Source: Methylotenera_A sp046594915
GTDB taxonomy: Bacteria > Pseudomonadota > Gammaproteobacteria > Burkholderiales > Methylophilaceae
Length of the DNA stretch: 64,000 nt
Direction of reading: 5' to 3'
Assembly (NCBI GenBank): GCA_046594915.1
Contig: JBKJRC010000014.1
Location: forward strand, 62,001 to 126,000
In this document: positions 34,847 to 43,856 of the stretch, piece after piece
Layout of the letters: the number at the start of each line of letters is the position of its first letter
How positions within the stretch are numbered: the first letter of the stretch is position 1
Notes under the pieces: model-generated
Database searches by the model: none
Seen by the model: only the letters and a program-made list of their open reading frames with translations
Told to the model about the DNA's origin: nothing
Translations under genes and position numbers: made by a program

Positions 34847-36022
34847 TTGTTAAAAATTCACTTTTTAAACTCCAATAGCTACAAAATAGCCGCCATATCA
34901 TTTTGGTTTTTAAGCTATTTTTTATTTTCGCATACCCAGCACGTCATTAATCTTTGTTATGTGTTTTTACTAATTCCTACGCTATTAACCATCCGCTTCG
35001 ATGAGTTAAAAAAATATTGTTCCATTAAGTTGGTTTTAGTGTTAATTGCTTACTTAATCACTACTATCGCAGCTGCCTACCATTCCGGCAGTCCTGCATC
35101 TCAAGCTATCTATTGTTTTGTCATTTTTTTATTTTACTTAACGGTATTTCGCCTGCCAAACCTTAACGTTGGGCAAGAAAATAAGCTGGCTTGGGCTTGG
35201 TTTTTAATCGTACTCTTTTACGCCATCTTTAACTTATTTCTATCATGGAAATCGGGCATATGGCATTTTGGTGAGAGGCTAATAACATTTTCAGCATTTA
35301 TTGATAACCCCATTTATGTCGCCGATTTACTCACTATTGGCTTAGCAATGATTAGTTTTGTCTCTATAAAATCGGGGAAATTTGCAAGTTTAGCTCTGGC
35401 GCATGTCATCACATTGTCCATGGGTTTAATCATTTTACAATCTAGAAGTATGCTACCAGTTTGGTTAGTGATCTGTTTACTAACATTATTGACAGGCTTT
35501 TATCAGATTTTCTACAAACATTCCAAGAGCAGTTTTTTGTGGCTTTTTGTCCCCGCTATCTTGCTGGCTTATATATTACTCTCTGATACTGGTTCTGCCA
35601 TTTTGGCCCGCGCAGATAGCTATCGTTTTGAGATATGGCAAGGCTATATCCAAAAAACCATAGAATGTGGCATTGTATTCGGCTGTGGTATGCAAGATGG
35701 CATACATTACATTGCACGTGATGGCATCCCTATGGCACATGCGCATAATATTTTTGTAGCTAATTTTGCAAAAACGGGGCTGTTAGGTACGGTGTTGTTA
35801 CTCACCTTAATTGTAAGTGCCTTATTTTATGGCTTTAAAAAAAACCAACTGGCAGCTTGGGTTCTGATTGCCGGAGTGACCGCATTGCTATTCGACGGAA
35901 GTTCACTGATCAAGAGCCCGAATGAAAGATGGATCTTCATCCATCTACCTTTGGCTTATTTAATTAAAAAAATGGTTGAAGAGCAGCAGATTCTAACTGG
36001 AAAAAAAATCAATAGCCTTTAG
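34847..36022 (+). CDS. O-antigen ligase/polymerase-like membrane protein (WaaL type)
   Basis: Polytopic membrane protein of 391 residues with about ten or more helices and a Wzy_C-type large periplasmic loop. The region WQGYIQKTIECGIVFGCGMQDGIHYIARDGIPMAHAHNIFVANFAKTGLLGTVL has the H-N pair (AHNIFV) typical of O-antigen ligases. WaaL joins an undecaprenyl-linked glycan to the lipid A core; a polymerase role cannot be ruled out. The start is unusual: no ATG exists near the N-terminus, and the best start is TTG at 34847, one base after the GT4 stop, implying reinitiation. It ends the plus-strand operon. Confidence 0.8.
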   Translation: MLKIHFLNSNSYKIAAISFWFLSYFLFSHTQHVINLCYVFLLIPTLLTIRFDELKKYCSIKLVLVLIAYLITTIAAAYHSGSPASQAIYCFVIFLFYLTVFRLPNLNVGQENKLAWAWFLIVLFYAIFNLFLSWKSGIWHFGERLITFSAFIDNPIYVADLLTIGLAMISFVSIKSGKFASLALAHVITLSMGLIILQSRSMLPVWLVICLLTLLTGFYQIFYKHSKSSFLWLFVPAILLAYILLSDTGSAILARADSYRFEIWQGYIQKTIECGIVFGCGMQDGIHYIARDGIPMAHAHNIFVANFAKTGLLGTVLLLTLIVSALFYGFKKNQLAAWVLIAGVTALLFDGSSLIKSPNERWIFIHLPLAYLIKKMVEEQQILTGKKINSL

Positions 36023-36046
36023 CCAAGTAATGCATAAAGCAATTAT

Positions 36047-36910
36047 CTAATTGCACTCAAAGCCAAACTCTGTGATTGAAAATGACTGATTACACGGTTG
36101 GGCAAATGTAGTATAGCCGTTTTTCGCCCATAGTTTTTTCCAACTGTAAAAATGAAAATACAGGAACTCCAGATTTTCATTGATATCATTTGTAAGTACG
36201 CCATTATCCCAAGTCCATTTTTTTGGAAACTGATAACTGCCGTCAAGCCAAGGAATGCGAGCATTGGGCGTGCTGTAAGCTTCAATAAATTCTGCCCTTT
36301 TTAACCACGGGTCAAACATTGCAGCCAACTTTTTGATTAATTCAGGTGAATTCTTATGCCTTAAAAATAGTTTACTGAAATCTTTTTCATCTATAGCAAA
36401 ATGTTGCTGTTGGGTAAATTTATGCTGCCAATACGGTATTTTTTGAAAGGCAAGTTTTAAATCTGCACAGTTGCGAATAAGGCAAAGATGACCAGAAGTT
36501 CTAGTTTGATGATTGGAATAAACATCTTTGTGAGCCAGTCTGTCATCGGTTAAAAACCTGCGGATGTTGCCATAAATTAAATCGATATCACCATAGCCCC
36601 AAAAATCGTAATTGCTTAAATCGTCCTCATGCAGTAAGCCATATGCAGGCCTAATATCGCACAGTTTATAGGCATTTAATGGCGTGAAATCTATTGCTAA
36701 TTTAGCAGAAACAAATTGGCAATAATCATGATAAGAAATAGGTTTAATCTCAATATTCGGCGGGCAATCATTAATCCATCCGCAATCGGTATAAATCAGC
36801 CAATTGACTGTGGGGTTAAATCGACAGCTTTCAATAAAAAAATGAATCCAGAATGGCCACCGACCAAAATATGTAATGACAATACATATTGACGGGCTTG
36901 AACTAGTCAT
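36047..36910 (-). CDS. DUF6625-family protein, probable glycosyltransferase
   Basis: Protein of 287 residues starting ICIVITYFGRWPFWIHFFIESCRFNPTVNWLIYTDC, the opening of DUF6625 proteins found in polysaccharide loci. DFWGYGDIDLIYGNIRRFLTDD contains a D-x-D pattern in a position resembling GT-A glycosyltransferase metal sites. NSELIKK and GSYQFPKKWTWDNG segments follow. No activity is established for the family, so glycosyl transfer is inference from fold-like features and context. It lies two bases after the GT4 gene on the minus strand and meets the waaL-like gene tail to tail with 24 bases between and no terminator. Confidence 0.75.
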   Translation of the reverse strand: MTSSSPSICIVITYFGRWPFWIHFFIESCRFNPTVNWLIYTDCGWINDCPPNIEIKPISYHDYCQFVSAKLAIDFTPLNAYKLCDIRPAYGLLHEDDLSNYDFWGYGDIDLIYGNIRRFLTDDRLAHKDVYSNHQTRTSGHLCLIRNCADLKLAFQKIPYWQHKFTQQQHFAIDEKDFSKLFLRHKNSPELIKKLAAMFDPWLKRAEFIEAYSTPNARIPWLDGSYQFPKKWTWDNGVLTNDINENLEFLYFHFYSWKKLWAKNGYTTFAQPCNQSFSITEFGFECN

Positions 36911-36912
36911 TT

Positions 36913-38010
36913 TTATTTATTTAATACGCTCGATGTGTTGATTATTTTCATAAACTGCTCTTTGCCAATTGCATCTGAAAATTGCATTTTTAGCTTAGCG
37001 AGCGCAGCTATATTTTTGTGAGTGCTGGCTATATTGATCATTTTCGATGCTAACTGTTCAACATCTCCAAACTTGAATAATTCGCCAGCACCTTGCACCA
37101 CTTCTGCCCCGCCACCACAATCACTGCAAATGATAGGCAATTCTGCCGCCATGGCTTCTAATAAAACCATGCCAAATGGTTCGTTGTCGGATGTTAATAC
37201 AAACACATCGAATGCATTGAAATATTGTTTTGCATTGGCTACGTTACCTAAAAACAGCACGCTATTTTCCACAGCCAACGTTTTTGCCAGATATTTTAGT
37301 TCCTGCTCCATTGGCCCTGCGCCGATAATTACCAGTAGGTTATGCCCTCTTAATTTGGGCAATGCTTTGGCAAAGGCTTTAATCAAAGTTAATTGATCTT
37401 TATCGTGATGCAATCGACCCACATTGCCAAAAATATTGGCGTCTAATGGCAGATTGAGTGCTTGTCTAGCAGACTTTCGAGGTAGCAACTGGGCTTGTAC
37501 ATTTGTAATGTCGATGCGGTTATACAAGGTTTGTATGCGTTCACTTGGCCAGTTGCTTAAATCGCGCCGCAAATCATCTCGCACGGCATTAGATACGCCC
37601 AACATTATAATACGCGTTTGATACCAATCAACTAACAGGCGACGCGTCCAGCGGCTGTAATCGTTATAGTTGTGATGTACGCTGACAACAGGCAACTGCG
37701 TCGCCAGCAACGCCACATAAGTAGACTTAACGCGATGCGCAATGCAAAAATGAAATAGCTTTTTTTTGGTAATAGCGCGGATTTTTAGAATAGCACCCAG
37801 CTTTAAACCGCCAATATCACGGCTTTTGTAACCTAAAAAAATCACTTCATCTGATGCACTACCGTCAACTACTGTTTGGCTATATTCGCCCTGCAAATAA
37901 ACGGTGGTCACTTGATAATTAGTCTGCTTAAATAGCGCAGCATATTGCCGCGCACAATCTAAAAAAGGCGGATAGTAGCTGTGGCAAATTTGTAAAACGT
38001 GCAATTTCAT
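36913..38010 (-). CDS. GT4-family glycosyltransferase
   Basis: Retaining GT-B glycosyltransferase of 365 residues. The N-terminus MKLHVLQICHSYYPPFLDCARQYAALF, donor-domain start NIFGNVGRLHHDKDQLTLIKAFAKALPKLRG and the E-x7-E motif in LTSDNEPFGMVLLEAMAAELPIICSDCGGGAEVV place it in GT4. SVHHNYNDYSRWTRRLLVD resembles the acceptor region of core transferases. It is six bases after the epimerase gene and two bases before DUF6625, inside one minus-strand operon. Sugar specificity is unknown; UDP-uronic acids from the adjacent genes are candidate donors. Confidence 0.85.
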   Translation of the reverse strand: MKLHVLQICHSYYPPFLDCARQYAALFKQTNYQVTTVYLQGEYSQTVVDGSASDEVIFLGYKSRDIGGLKLGAILKIRAITKKKLFHFCIAHRVKSTYVALLATQLPVVSVHHNYNDYSRWTRRLLVDWYQTRIIMLGVSNAVRDDLRRDLSNWPSERIQTLYNRIDITNVQAQLLPRKSARQALNLPLDANIFGNVGRLHHDKDQLTLIKAFAKALPKLRGHNLLVIIGAGPMEQELKYLAKTLAVENSVLFLGNVANAKQYFNAFDVFVLTSDNEPFGMVLLEAMAAELPIICSDCGGGAEVVQGAGELFKFGDVEQLASKMINIASTHKNIAALAKLKMQFSDAIGKEQFMKIINTSSVLNK

Positions 38011-38016
38011 ATTGCC

Positions 38017-39009
38017 TTAAATTTGATAAAATACACGATACCAATCAATAAATCTTGCCACACCCGCCTGTAAAGAGGTGATGGGCTTAAATCCAACCCA
38101 AGCTTGCAATGCGCTTGTATCGGCAAAAGTGGCTTTTACATCGCCTGCCTGCATCGGTAAAAATTGTTTTTGGGCTTTTATACCCATCGCGTTTTCTAGT
38201 AAAGCAATAAAATCCAGTAGCTTTTCTGGTTGATTATTACCAATATTAAACAGGCGATAAGGTGCGTCTGTATTGGCCTGCAGGCTTGCTGTTGCTGGCT
38301 TATCTAGCACACGAATCACACCCTCTACAATGTCATCAATATAGGTAAAATCGCGCTGCATATCACCATGATTAAATACCTTAATTGGCTTGTTATTCAA
38401 AATGGCATCTGCGAATAAAAAGGGTGACATATCTGGCCTACCCCATGGTCCGTAGACGGTAAAAAAACGCAGTCCGGTCGTAGGCAAACCATATAAATGA
38501 CTATAAGTATGCGCCATCAGCTCGTTTGTTTTTTTGGTGGCCGCATATAAACTCACCGGGCAATCCACAGCATCAGTTTCTGCAAAGGGCAATTTGGTAT
38601 TGCCGCCATACACGCTAGACGAGCTGGCATACACCAGATGCCGCGGTTTAACGGCTCGGCAACCTTCTAAAACATTGGTGAAAGCAACGATATTACTGCT
38701 GATATAAGCATGCGGATTTTGCAGTGAGTAGCGCACGCCTGCCTGTGCTGCCAGATGAATAACAGCCTCTGGTTTAGTATGTATAAACAAACTGGCGGTT
38801 GGCGATTCCTCTGCTAAATCCAGCTTAATAAATTTAAAGTTGTCTGAATTGGTATGTGCATAAATTGAATCTAGTCTTGCCTGCTTAAGCTTAACGTCAT
38901 AATAATCATTTAGACTATCCACGCCAATAACCGTATCACCGCGCGCTAATAAACGCATAGCAACATGGTAGCCAATAAACCCTGCAACGCCTGTCAGCAA
39001 CACTTTCAT
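38017..39009 (-). CDS. UDP-glucuronate 4-epimerase-like NAD-dependent epimerase
   Basis: Extended SDR epimerase of 330 residues: MKVLLTGVAGFIGYHVAMRLLARGDTVIGVDSLNDYYDVKLKQARL is the hallmark start of UDP-glucuronate epimerases. The catalytic YAATKKTNELMAHTYSHLYGLPTTGLRFFTVYGPWGRPDMSPFLF contains YxxxK and the substrate region. It would convert UDP-glucuronate (made by the adjacent Ugd) to UDP-galacturonate. The gene is two bases after ugd, so both are cotranscribed. A UDP-GlcNAc or UDP-glucose epimerase activity is less likely given the NDYYD start. Confidence 0.88.
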   Translation of the reverse strand: MKVLLTGVAGFIGYHVAMRLLARGDTVIGVDSLNDYYDVKLKQARLDSIYAHTNSDNFKFIKLDLAEESPTASLFIHTKPEAVIHLAAQAGVRYSLQNPHAYISSNIVAFTNVLEGCRAVKPRHLVYASSSSVYGGNTKLPFAETDAVDCPVSLYAATKKTNELMAHTYSHLYGLPTTGLRFFTVYGPWGRPDMSPFLFADAILNNKPIKVFNHGDMQRDFTYIDDIVEGVIRVLDKPATASLQANTDAPYRLFNIGNNQPEKLLDFIALLENAMGIKAQKQFLPMQAGDVKATFADTSALQAWVGFKPITSLQAGVARFIDWYRVFYQI

Positions 39010-39011
39010 CG

Positions 39012-40346
39012 CTAATTTGCTTGCGTTAAACGTCCAATTGGTCGATAGATAATGCCTGCATTGTTTACTGCTTGCGGATCATATAGATTGCGTCCATCAA
39101 AAATAATGCTGGCTTTAAGTTTTTGTTTAATCTGAGAAAAATCCTGGCTTCTAAACTCTTTCCACTCGGTCACAATCACCAAAGCGTCGGCATTTTCTAA
39201 AGCTAAACTTGGGCTTTGTGCAAAACTTAACCCTTTTTTTTGTTTAAAAATACGTTTTGCCTCATCAATGGCGACCGGGTCATAAGCGTTTACTGTGGCA
39301 CCCGATTCCAATAAATCGTGAATCAGCACGCGGCTGGTCGCTTCACGCATATCATCAGTGTTGGGTTTAAAAGCCAATCCCCAAACAGCAAAATGTTTGC
39401 CCGCCAAGTCTTCTCCAAAATGCTGCTTGATTTTTTGTGTCAGTACTTGTTTTTGCAAATTATTGGCGGCTTCCACGGCATTCAGTACTTTTAAATCGCA
39501 GTGGTGATGTTTGGCTGTTTTAATCAGCGCTTTTACGTCTTTGGGAAAACAGGAACCGCCATAGCCGCAGCCTGCATACAAAAAATCGTAGCCAATGCGC
39601 GGGTCGGAACCGATGCCCTTACGCACCGATTCAATATCGGCACCCAAAATTTCGGCTAAATTCGCCAGCTCGTTCATAAAACTAATGCGCGTCGCCAGCA
39701 TGGCATTGGCAGCGTATTTGGTCAGTTCTGCTGAACGAATATCCATGATCACCAAACGATCATGATTGCGTTGAAATGGCGCATACAAACTGCGCATTAA
39801 CGTTTTACTTAACGTATCTTCTGCACCAATAATGATGCGGTCTGGGCGCATAAAATCCTCAACGGCAGCACCTTCTTTTAAAAACTCTGGGTTTGAAACC
39901 ACACTATAGGTAATATCTAGCTGTCGTTTTGCTAACTCTTCTGCAATCGCGGCTTTCACTTTGTCGGCGGTGCCAACTGGCACGGTGGATTTATCGACAA
40001 TCACTTTGTGATCTGTCATGTATTGGCCGATACTTCTGGCGGCAGCCACCACATGTTGCAAATCGGCAGAACCATCTTCATCGGGAGGCGTGCCGACTGC
40101 AATAAATTGTACCTCGCCAAAATCGACCGCCATTGCAATATCGGTGGTAAATTTTAAGCGTCCAGCCGCCACGTTTCGCCGCACAATCTCCAGCAAACCA
40201 GGCTCGTGAATCGGAATACCTCCGTCTTTCAGTATTTTAATTTTAGCTGGGTCTACATCCAGACAAAGCACATTATTCCCCACTTCAGCCATGCAAGCAC
40301 CGCTGACCAAACCCACATAGCCTGTGCCTACAACGGTTATCTTCAT
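39012..40346 (-). CDS. ugd: UDP-glucose 6-dehydrogenase Ugd
   Basis: Oxidises UDP-glucose to UDP-glucuronate with two NAD. The 444 residues include the N-terminal Rossmann motif VVGTGYVGLVSGACMAEVGNNVLCLDVD, the family signature SNPEFLKEGAAVEDFMRPDRIIIG and the catalytic Cys loop FLYAGCGYGGSCFPKDVKALI. VWGLAFKPNTDDMREATS starts the UDP-binding domain. It lies directly upstream of the uronate epimerase and downstream (39 bases) of the GT39-type gene, linking uronic-acid supply to envelope glycan assembly. Confidence 0.95.
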   Translation of the reverse strand: MKITVVGTGYVGLVSGACMAEVGNNVLCLDVDPAKIKILKDGGIPIHEPGLLEIVRRNVAAGRLKFTTDIAMAVDFGEVQFIAVGTPPDEDGSADLQHVVAAARSIGQYMTDHKVIVDKSTVPVGTADKVKAAIAEELAKRQLDITYSVVSNPEFLKEGAAVEDFMRPDRIIIGAEDTLSKTLMRSLYAPFQRNHDRLVIMDIRSAELTKYAANAMLATRISFMNELANLAEILGADIESVRKGIGSDPRIGYDFLYAGCGYGGSCFPKDVKALIKTAKHHHCDLKVLNAVEAANNLQKQVLTQKIKQHFGEDLAGKHFAVWGLAFKPNTDDMREATSRVLIHDLLESGATVNAYDPVAIDEAKRIFKQKKGLSFAQSPSLALENADALVIVTEWKEFRSQDFSQIKQKLKASIIFDGRNLYDPQAVNNAGIIYRPIGRLTQAN

Positions 40347-40385
40347 TTTTTAATTCTCATTATTTAACGATTTAATGGCAACAAA

Positions 40386-41846
40386 TTAACGGGCTGTGCA
40401 TACCTGACCAAAACCATAAATAGTTAAGGTTTTATGCTGCTTTAAATAAGGGTTAAACTGTTTTACTGTACAGCCTGCCAGCGGTTCAACAGCAGATTTT
40501 TCATCATCTTCGGCTAATACAAAAAACGATTTTGCCGCCTTTTTGGCTTGTTTAAGCATGCTTTCATCCAATATCTTGATCGGTTTATCGGCATAATAAA
40601 CCAATCGGCTGTCAACATCTTGGTAGGCGTACAAATCCTGCGGATGACTGGCCACCCAAGCACTAAAATTTGGATACATCGCTACGCGATAGGCAAATAA
40701 CTTGGGTTCTAGCAAGATGTAAAAAACCGCAAAACCAACAGGTAACAACAGGCCAATTATAACGATTGTTTTTTTAATGCTTTCTTTTGCGTTATGCATG
40801 ATCGCGCTGGTTTTATTTGCCAGTAAAATCGCAATAAAAGGGTAAATTGGCAGTAAATATTTTTCGTGCTTATTGCTAAACAATGAAAATATAATCAATG
40901 GCACCATTACTGCCATTGATAGTACAAGTTTTTCAGGCTGCTGTGCAAGTTTAGCTAGCCATAATTTAGCTTGTGATAACGTCAAGTGATCTCGAAATGA
41001 TGTCTTGGTTTTTACCAAAAACAAACCGATTAACAGCATAAAATCGACTATAATCCAGCCCAAATAGCTTAGTAGCGGTTTTGCACTAGCACTTTGCATT
41101 TTTTCCAGCATATCGTGCTTAGCAACGGTTGACCAAATATCAAAGCCTAATTGCCAGGTGACAAGCGCATACCAGGCTAACCCCACTACCAGAAAAATTA
41201 ACCAGCCATGCCAACTTAATAGCAGGGTTTTTAATGCTGGATTTTTGCTTAAGATAGCAGCAATCAACAAAGGCAATGTTACCAGTAATAACACGACAGG
41301 GCCTTTGGTCATCAACGCCAAAGCCAACAAAAAGTAGCTAAAATAAATCCAGTTTTTGTTAGATGGATGCTGCAAGTATTGAACAGCCGATAAAATTGCG
41401 CCCACACAAAGGGAGGTTAATAACATCTCAATTTCTGCACGGCGGCCCAGCATGGTAAAACCAATATTCGCCATTAACAATTGTATTGAATATAGTGCTG
41501 CCCAACGCTCTGATTGCTGGAATGTGTAGCAATAAACCATAATCAACACAGCCAATGCGGCTAGCGCGGATGGTAAACGCAGTGTCCATTCGTTGATGCC
41601 GCCAATTAAGGCAAAGCCAGACGCAAGCCAATACAGCAAAGGCGGTTTGGTTAAATAGAGTGCGCCGTTTAAATGTGGCAGTAGCCAATCGCCAGATGAC
41701 ACCATTTCTTTAGTGGATAATGCGCGCCGGCCTTCGTTAAGCGACATTAAATCGATGCTGCCCAAACCCCAAAAAAATATCAATAACGCGAAAAAAATGG
41801 TAAGTGATAGCAGGGCTGGATAAGCTTTGTTTAGATCGCGCAACAT
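40386..41846 (-). CDS. GT39/ArnT-like membrane glycosyltransferase
   Basis: Integral membrane protein of 486 residues with about ten or more helices, belonging to the PMT/ArnT (GT-C) superfamily. The first periplasmic loop FWGLGSIDLMSLNEGRRALSTKEMVSSGDWLLPHLNGALYLTKPPLLYWLA carries the acidic residue (NEGRRA in place of the more usual DEARY) and the YLTKPPL motif. Relatives move sugars from undecaprenyl phosphate to lipid A or proteins in the periplasm. The adjacent GT2 and LABN genes form the usual partner set for lipid-linked sugar synthesis. Substrate unknown. Confidence 0.85.
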   Translation of the reverse strand: MLRDLNKAYPALLSLTIFFALLIFFWGLGSIDLMSLNEGRRALSTKEMVSSGDWLLPHLNGALYLTKPPLLYWLASGFALIGGINEWTLRLPSALAALAVLIMVYCYTFQQSERWAALYSIQLLMANIGFTMLGRRAEIEMLLTSLCVGAILSAVQYLQHPSNKNWIYFSYFLLALALMTKGPVVLLLVTLPLLIAAILSKNPALKTLLLSWHGWLIFLVVGLAWYALVTWQLGFDIWSTVAKHDMLEKMQSASAKPLLSYLGWIIVDFMLLIGLFLVKTKTSFRDHLTLSQAKLWLAKLAQQPEKLVLSMAVMVPLIIFSLFSNKHEKYLLPIYPFIAILLANKTSAIMHNAKESIKKTIVIIGLLLPVGFAVFYILLEPKLFAYRVAMYPNFSAWVASHPQDLYAYQDVDSRLVYYADKPIKILDESMLKQAKKAAKSFFVLAEDDEKSAVEPLAGCTVKQFNPYLKQHKTLTIYGFGQVCTAR

Positions 41847-41889
41847 ATTGAATTATGATAATTTTTATATTTACAGTGTGGTTTTATAT

Positions 41890-42216
41890 TTATTTGCGCC
41901 TAAGCAGCATTAAGTTACGCGAATATACTAATGTTCCTGGCAATTGACCTAAAATAATGACTGGATCGAGTTTATGGATTCCATAGGCAAGCACAATCAA
42001 GCCGCCAGACAGACTTAAATACCAAAAACTCACAGGAATCAAGCTTTGCCCATGGCGCTCGCTGTGTATCCATTGCACAATAAAGCGCATCATAAACAAA
42101 CATTGCCCCAGCAAACCAATGCCAAGCCACGCCAGATCGATACCAGGCATGCCAACAAAATAATGCCTTAGCGATGCGATTAGGTGCCCTAAAAAGTAAC
42201 CGATGCCATGATCCAT
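41890..42216 (-). CDS. Lipid A biosynthesis N-terminal domain (LABN) membrane protein
   Basis: Small membrane protein of 108 residues with three helices. IGLLGQCLFMMRFIVQWIHSERHGQSLIPVSFWYLSLSGGLIVLAYGIHKLDPVIILGQLPGTLVYSRNLMLL contains the LABN signature FxxRFxxQWxxSEKxxxSxxPxxFWxxSxxG. The domain also occurs at the N-terminus of some LpxB proteins. Stand-alone forms usually sit beside a GT2 dolichol-phosphate-mannose-synthase-like gene and a GT39 gene, as here, and may act in flipping or presenting a lipid-linked sugar. It is 27 bases after GT2. Confidence 0.9.
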   Translation of the reverse strand: MDHGIGYFLGHLIASLRHYFVGMPGIDLAWLGIGLLGQCLFMMRFIVQWIHSERHGQSLIPVSFWYLSLSGGLIVLAYGIHKLDPVIILGQLPGTLVYSRNLMLLRRK

Positions 42217-42243
42217 TTTATTTGATCAACTTATTATTGTTAG

Positions 42244-42960
42244 TTAGTTATCTTGGTTGATAATTGGGATTTTAGCGCGTTTTTGCAACCACGCAACGCC
42301 AAACAAATCCACAACTCCCACCATCAACCTATCCAGCGTTCCGTAGTTGGATTTTCCGTGCTCGCGATTGCGATGCGTGACTGGCACCGACACAATTTTA
42401 CCGCCGCGACGCTTGATGAGCGCGGGTAAAAAACGGTGCATATGATCAAAATAAGGTAAATCTAAAAAGGCCTCGCGCTTAAATAGCTTAAGGCCACAAC
42501 CCGTATCGGGCGTATCGTCATTGAGCATTTTGGCACGTACCGTGTTGGCAACAACCGATGAAATGCGCTTAATCCAAGTATCGCGCCGGCTTGCACGCCG
42601 ATTTCCACCTGCTAGTTCAATATCATCAGTTACCGCAGCCATCAACTTTAAAATATCTGCAGGGTTGTTTTGGCCATCCCCATCCAAAGTTGCTACCCAT
42701 GCATATTGCGCGGCTTTTACGCCTGTGCGTACCGCCGCACTTTGCCCGCAACTTTGTGCATGGCGCACAATTTTCAATTGGTTATATTGCGTTTGCAGTA
42801 ACTTAAGCTGGCTGTAAGTGTTATCTGAACTGCCATCATCCACATAAATAATCTCATGCGTCACCTGTTGCAAGGCCACATTAATTTCACCAATCAAGCT
42901 GGCAACATTGCCCTCTTCGTTGCGCACTGGCACTACAACCGATAATTGATTGATTAACAT
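42244..42960 (-). CDS. GT2 polyprenyl-phosphate glycosyltransferase (DPM1/ArnC type)
   Basis: GT-A fold enzyme of 238 residues: LSVVVPVRNEEGNVASLIGEINVAL, the nucleotide-sugar motif IIYVDDGSSDNTYSQL, VATLDGDGQNNPADIL (DGD metal site) and RRASRRDTWIKRISSVVANTVRAKML. Lacking long C-terminal membrane helices, it resembles dolichol-phosphate mannose synthase and would charge undecaprenyl phosphate with a sugar for the GT39-type transferase. The ATG lies nine bases after the HAD gene stop. Confidence 0.88.
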   Translation of the reverse strand: MLINQLSVVVPVRNEEGNVASLIGEINVALQQVTHEIIYVDDGSSDNTYSQLKLLQTQYNQLKIVRHAQSCGQSAAVRTGVKAAQYAWVATLDGDGQNNPADILKLMAAVTDDIELAGGNRRASRRDTWIKRISSVVANTVRAKMLNDDTPDTGCGLKLFKREAFLDLPYFDHMHRFLPALIKRRGGKIVSVPVTHRNREHGKSNYGTLDRLMVGVVDLFGVAWLQKRAKIPIINQDN

Positions 42961-42969
42961 AATGTTATT

Positions 42970-43641
42970 TTATATGGCTTTAGCCAATAGTTGAGCAATA
43001 TTATCGCGCACCACAATCTGGTGCTGCTTGCAGTAATGTTGCCAGGCGTCCACTTCAGTCCAATCGCTGACAAAAATAAAATCCAACCCTGCTGCAGTCG
43101 ATGCCTCATGATCATATTTGCTGTCACCAATAAATAAAGCCGGCTGCTTGATATTGCCATTGGCTTTTTCACGCGCCAAAACCGTGTCTTTGTTATCTGG
43201 GCTGCCAAACAAGCCGCCATCGAACAAGTCGCTTAAATTGCGCTTGGCAAATAAATCACGGATTTCCTGCTGATCTCCACCAGACAATATGATCCAATTC
43301 GCATCTGAAGTCGCATCGCGTAACTGTTGCAAGCCTTCTGCAATGGCGCATTGCATCAAGCCAACTTCTAATTCACGGCTGAATCCATCCAGCAAATCTT
43401 GTACAGCTTTTTCAGTGACTGGCTGCTTTAATACCTCGCGTACATACCAATCAAACTTGTGATAGCGCGAAATTCCGCCTAATTTCACATGATAATCCAC
43501 CAGCGCTTGCGCCTGCGCATCGGTGGCGCCCAAGTTTTTAGCGGTGCGAAAGTAGGCTTGCGTTTTCACCACATTTGAATCCAGTATCACACCATCGCAA
43601 TCGAACACGATGGTCTTATATTTTTTTAAATCAATTTGCAA
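42970..43641 (-). CDS. HAD-superfamily phosphatase
   Basis: Cytoplasmic HAD hydrolase of 223 residues. Motif I is TIVFDCDGVILDSN (DxD), motif II appears in WIILSGGDQQEI, the Lys of motif III is in the SPDNKDTVL region and motif IV is FIGDSKYDHEAS. The cap region resembles beta-phosphoglucomutase-like phosphatases. It is likely to dephosphorylate a sugar phosphate of glycan metabolism; the exact substrate is unknown. The start codon is TTG with GAGGAAA eight bases upstream. AT-rich 13-base repeats precede the ribosome site. First gene of the minus-strand HAD-GT2-LABN-GT39-ugd run. Confidence 0.85.
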   Translation of the reverse strand: MQIDLKKYKTIVFDCDGVILDSNVVKTQAYFRTAKNLGATDAQAQALVDYHVKLGGISRYHKFDWYVREVLKQPVTEKAVQDLLDGFSRELEVGLMQCAIAEGLQQLRDATSDANWIILSGGDQQEIRDLFAKRNLSDLFDGGLFGSPDNKDTVLAREKANGNIKQPALFIGDSKYDHEASTAAGLDFIFVSDWTEVDAWQHYCKQHQIVVRDNIAQLLAKAI

Positions 43642-43659
43642 ACAGATTTCCTCACTTAA

Positions 43660-43700
43660 ATTTCATTCGAATATTTCATTCAAAGATTTTCATTCAAATT
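43660..43700. repeat. Three tandem ~13-bp repeats upstream of the HAD gene
   Basis: ATTTCATTCGAAT (43660-43672), ATTTCATTCAAAG (43673-43685) and ATTTTCATTCAAATT (43686-43700) lie end to end in the leader or promoter of the HAD gene. On that strand the repeated core is TTTGAATGAAA. Confidence 0.7.
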
Positions 43701-43801
43701 TTATAATGCATAACTTTGTGTTGATTTAGCATCAGTTAAATTGCTACTTAACACTATTTTGGGCTTAATAAATTTTTGGGTTTAAATAAGAAGTTATTAC
43801 C

Positions 43802-43835
43802 CAATAAAAAAGGGTTTGTGTTAAACACAAACCCT
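43802..43835 (-). terminator. Terminator after eda (minus strand)
   Basis: A perfect 10-bp stem AGGGTTTGTG / CACAAACCCT (43811-43820 with 43826-43835), loop TTAAA, is followed on the minus strand by TTTTTTATTGG. Confidence 0.9.
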
Positions 43836-43856
43836 AATTTTAGCGCAACAAGCAAT

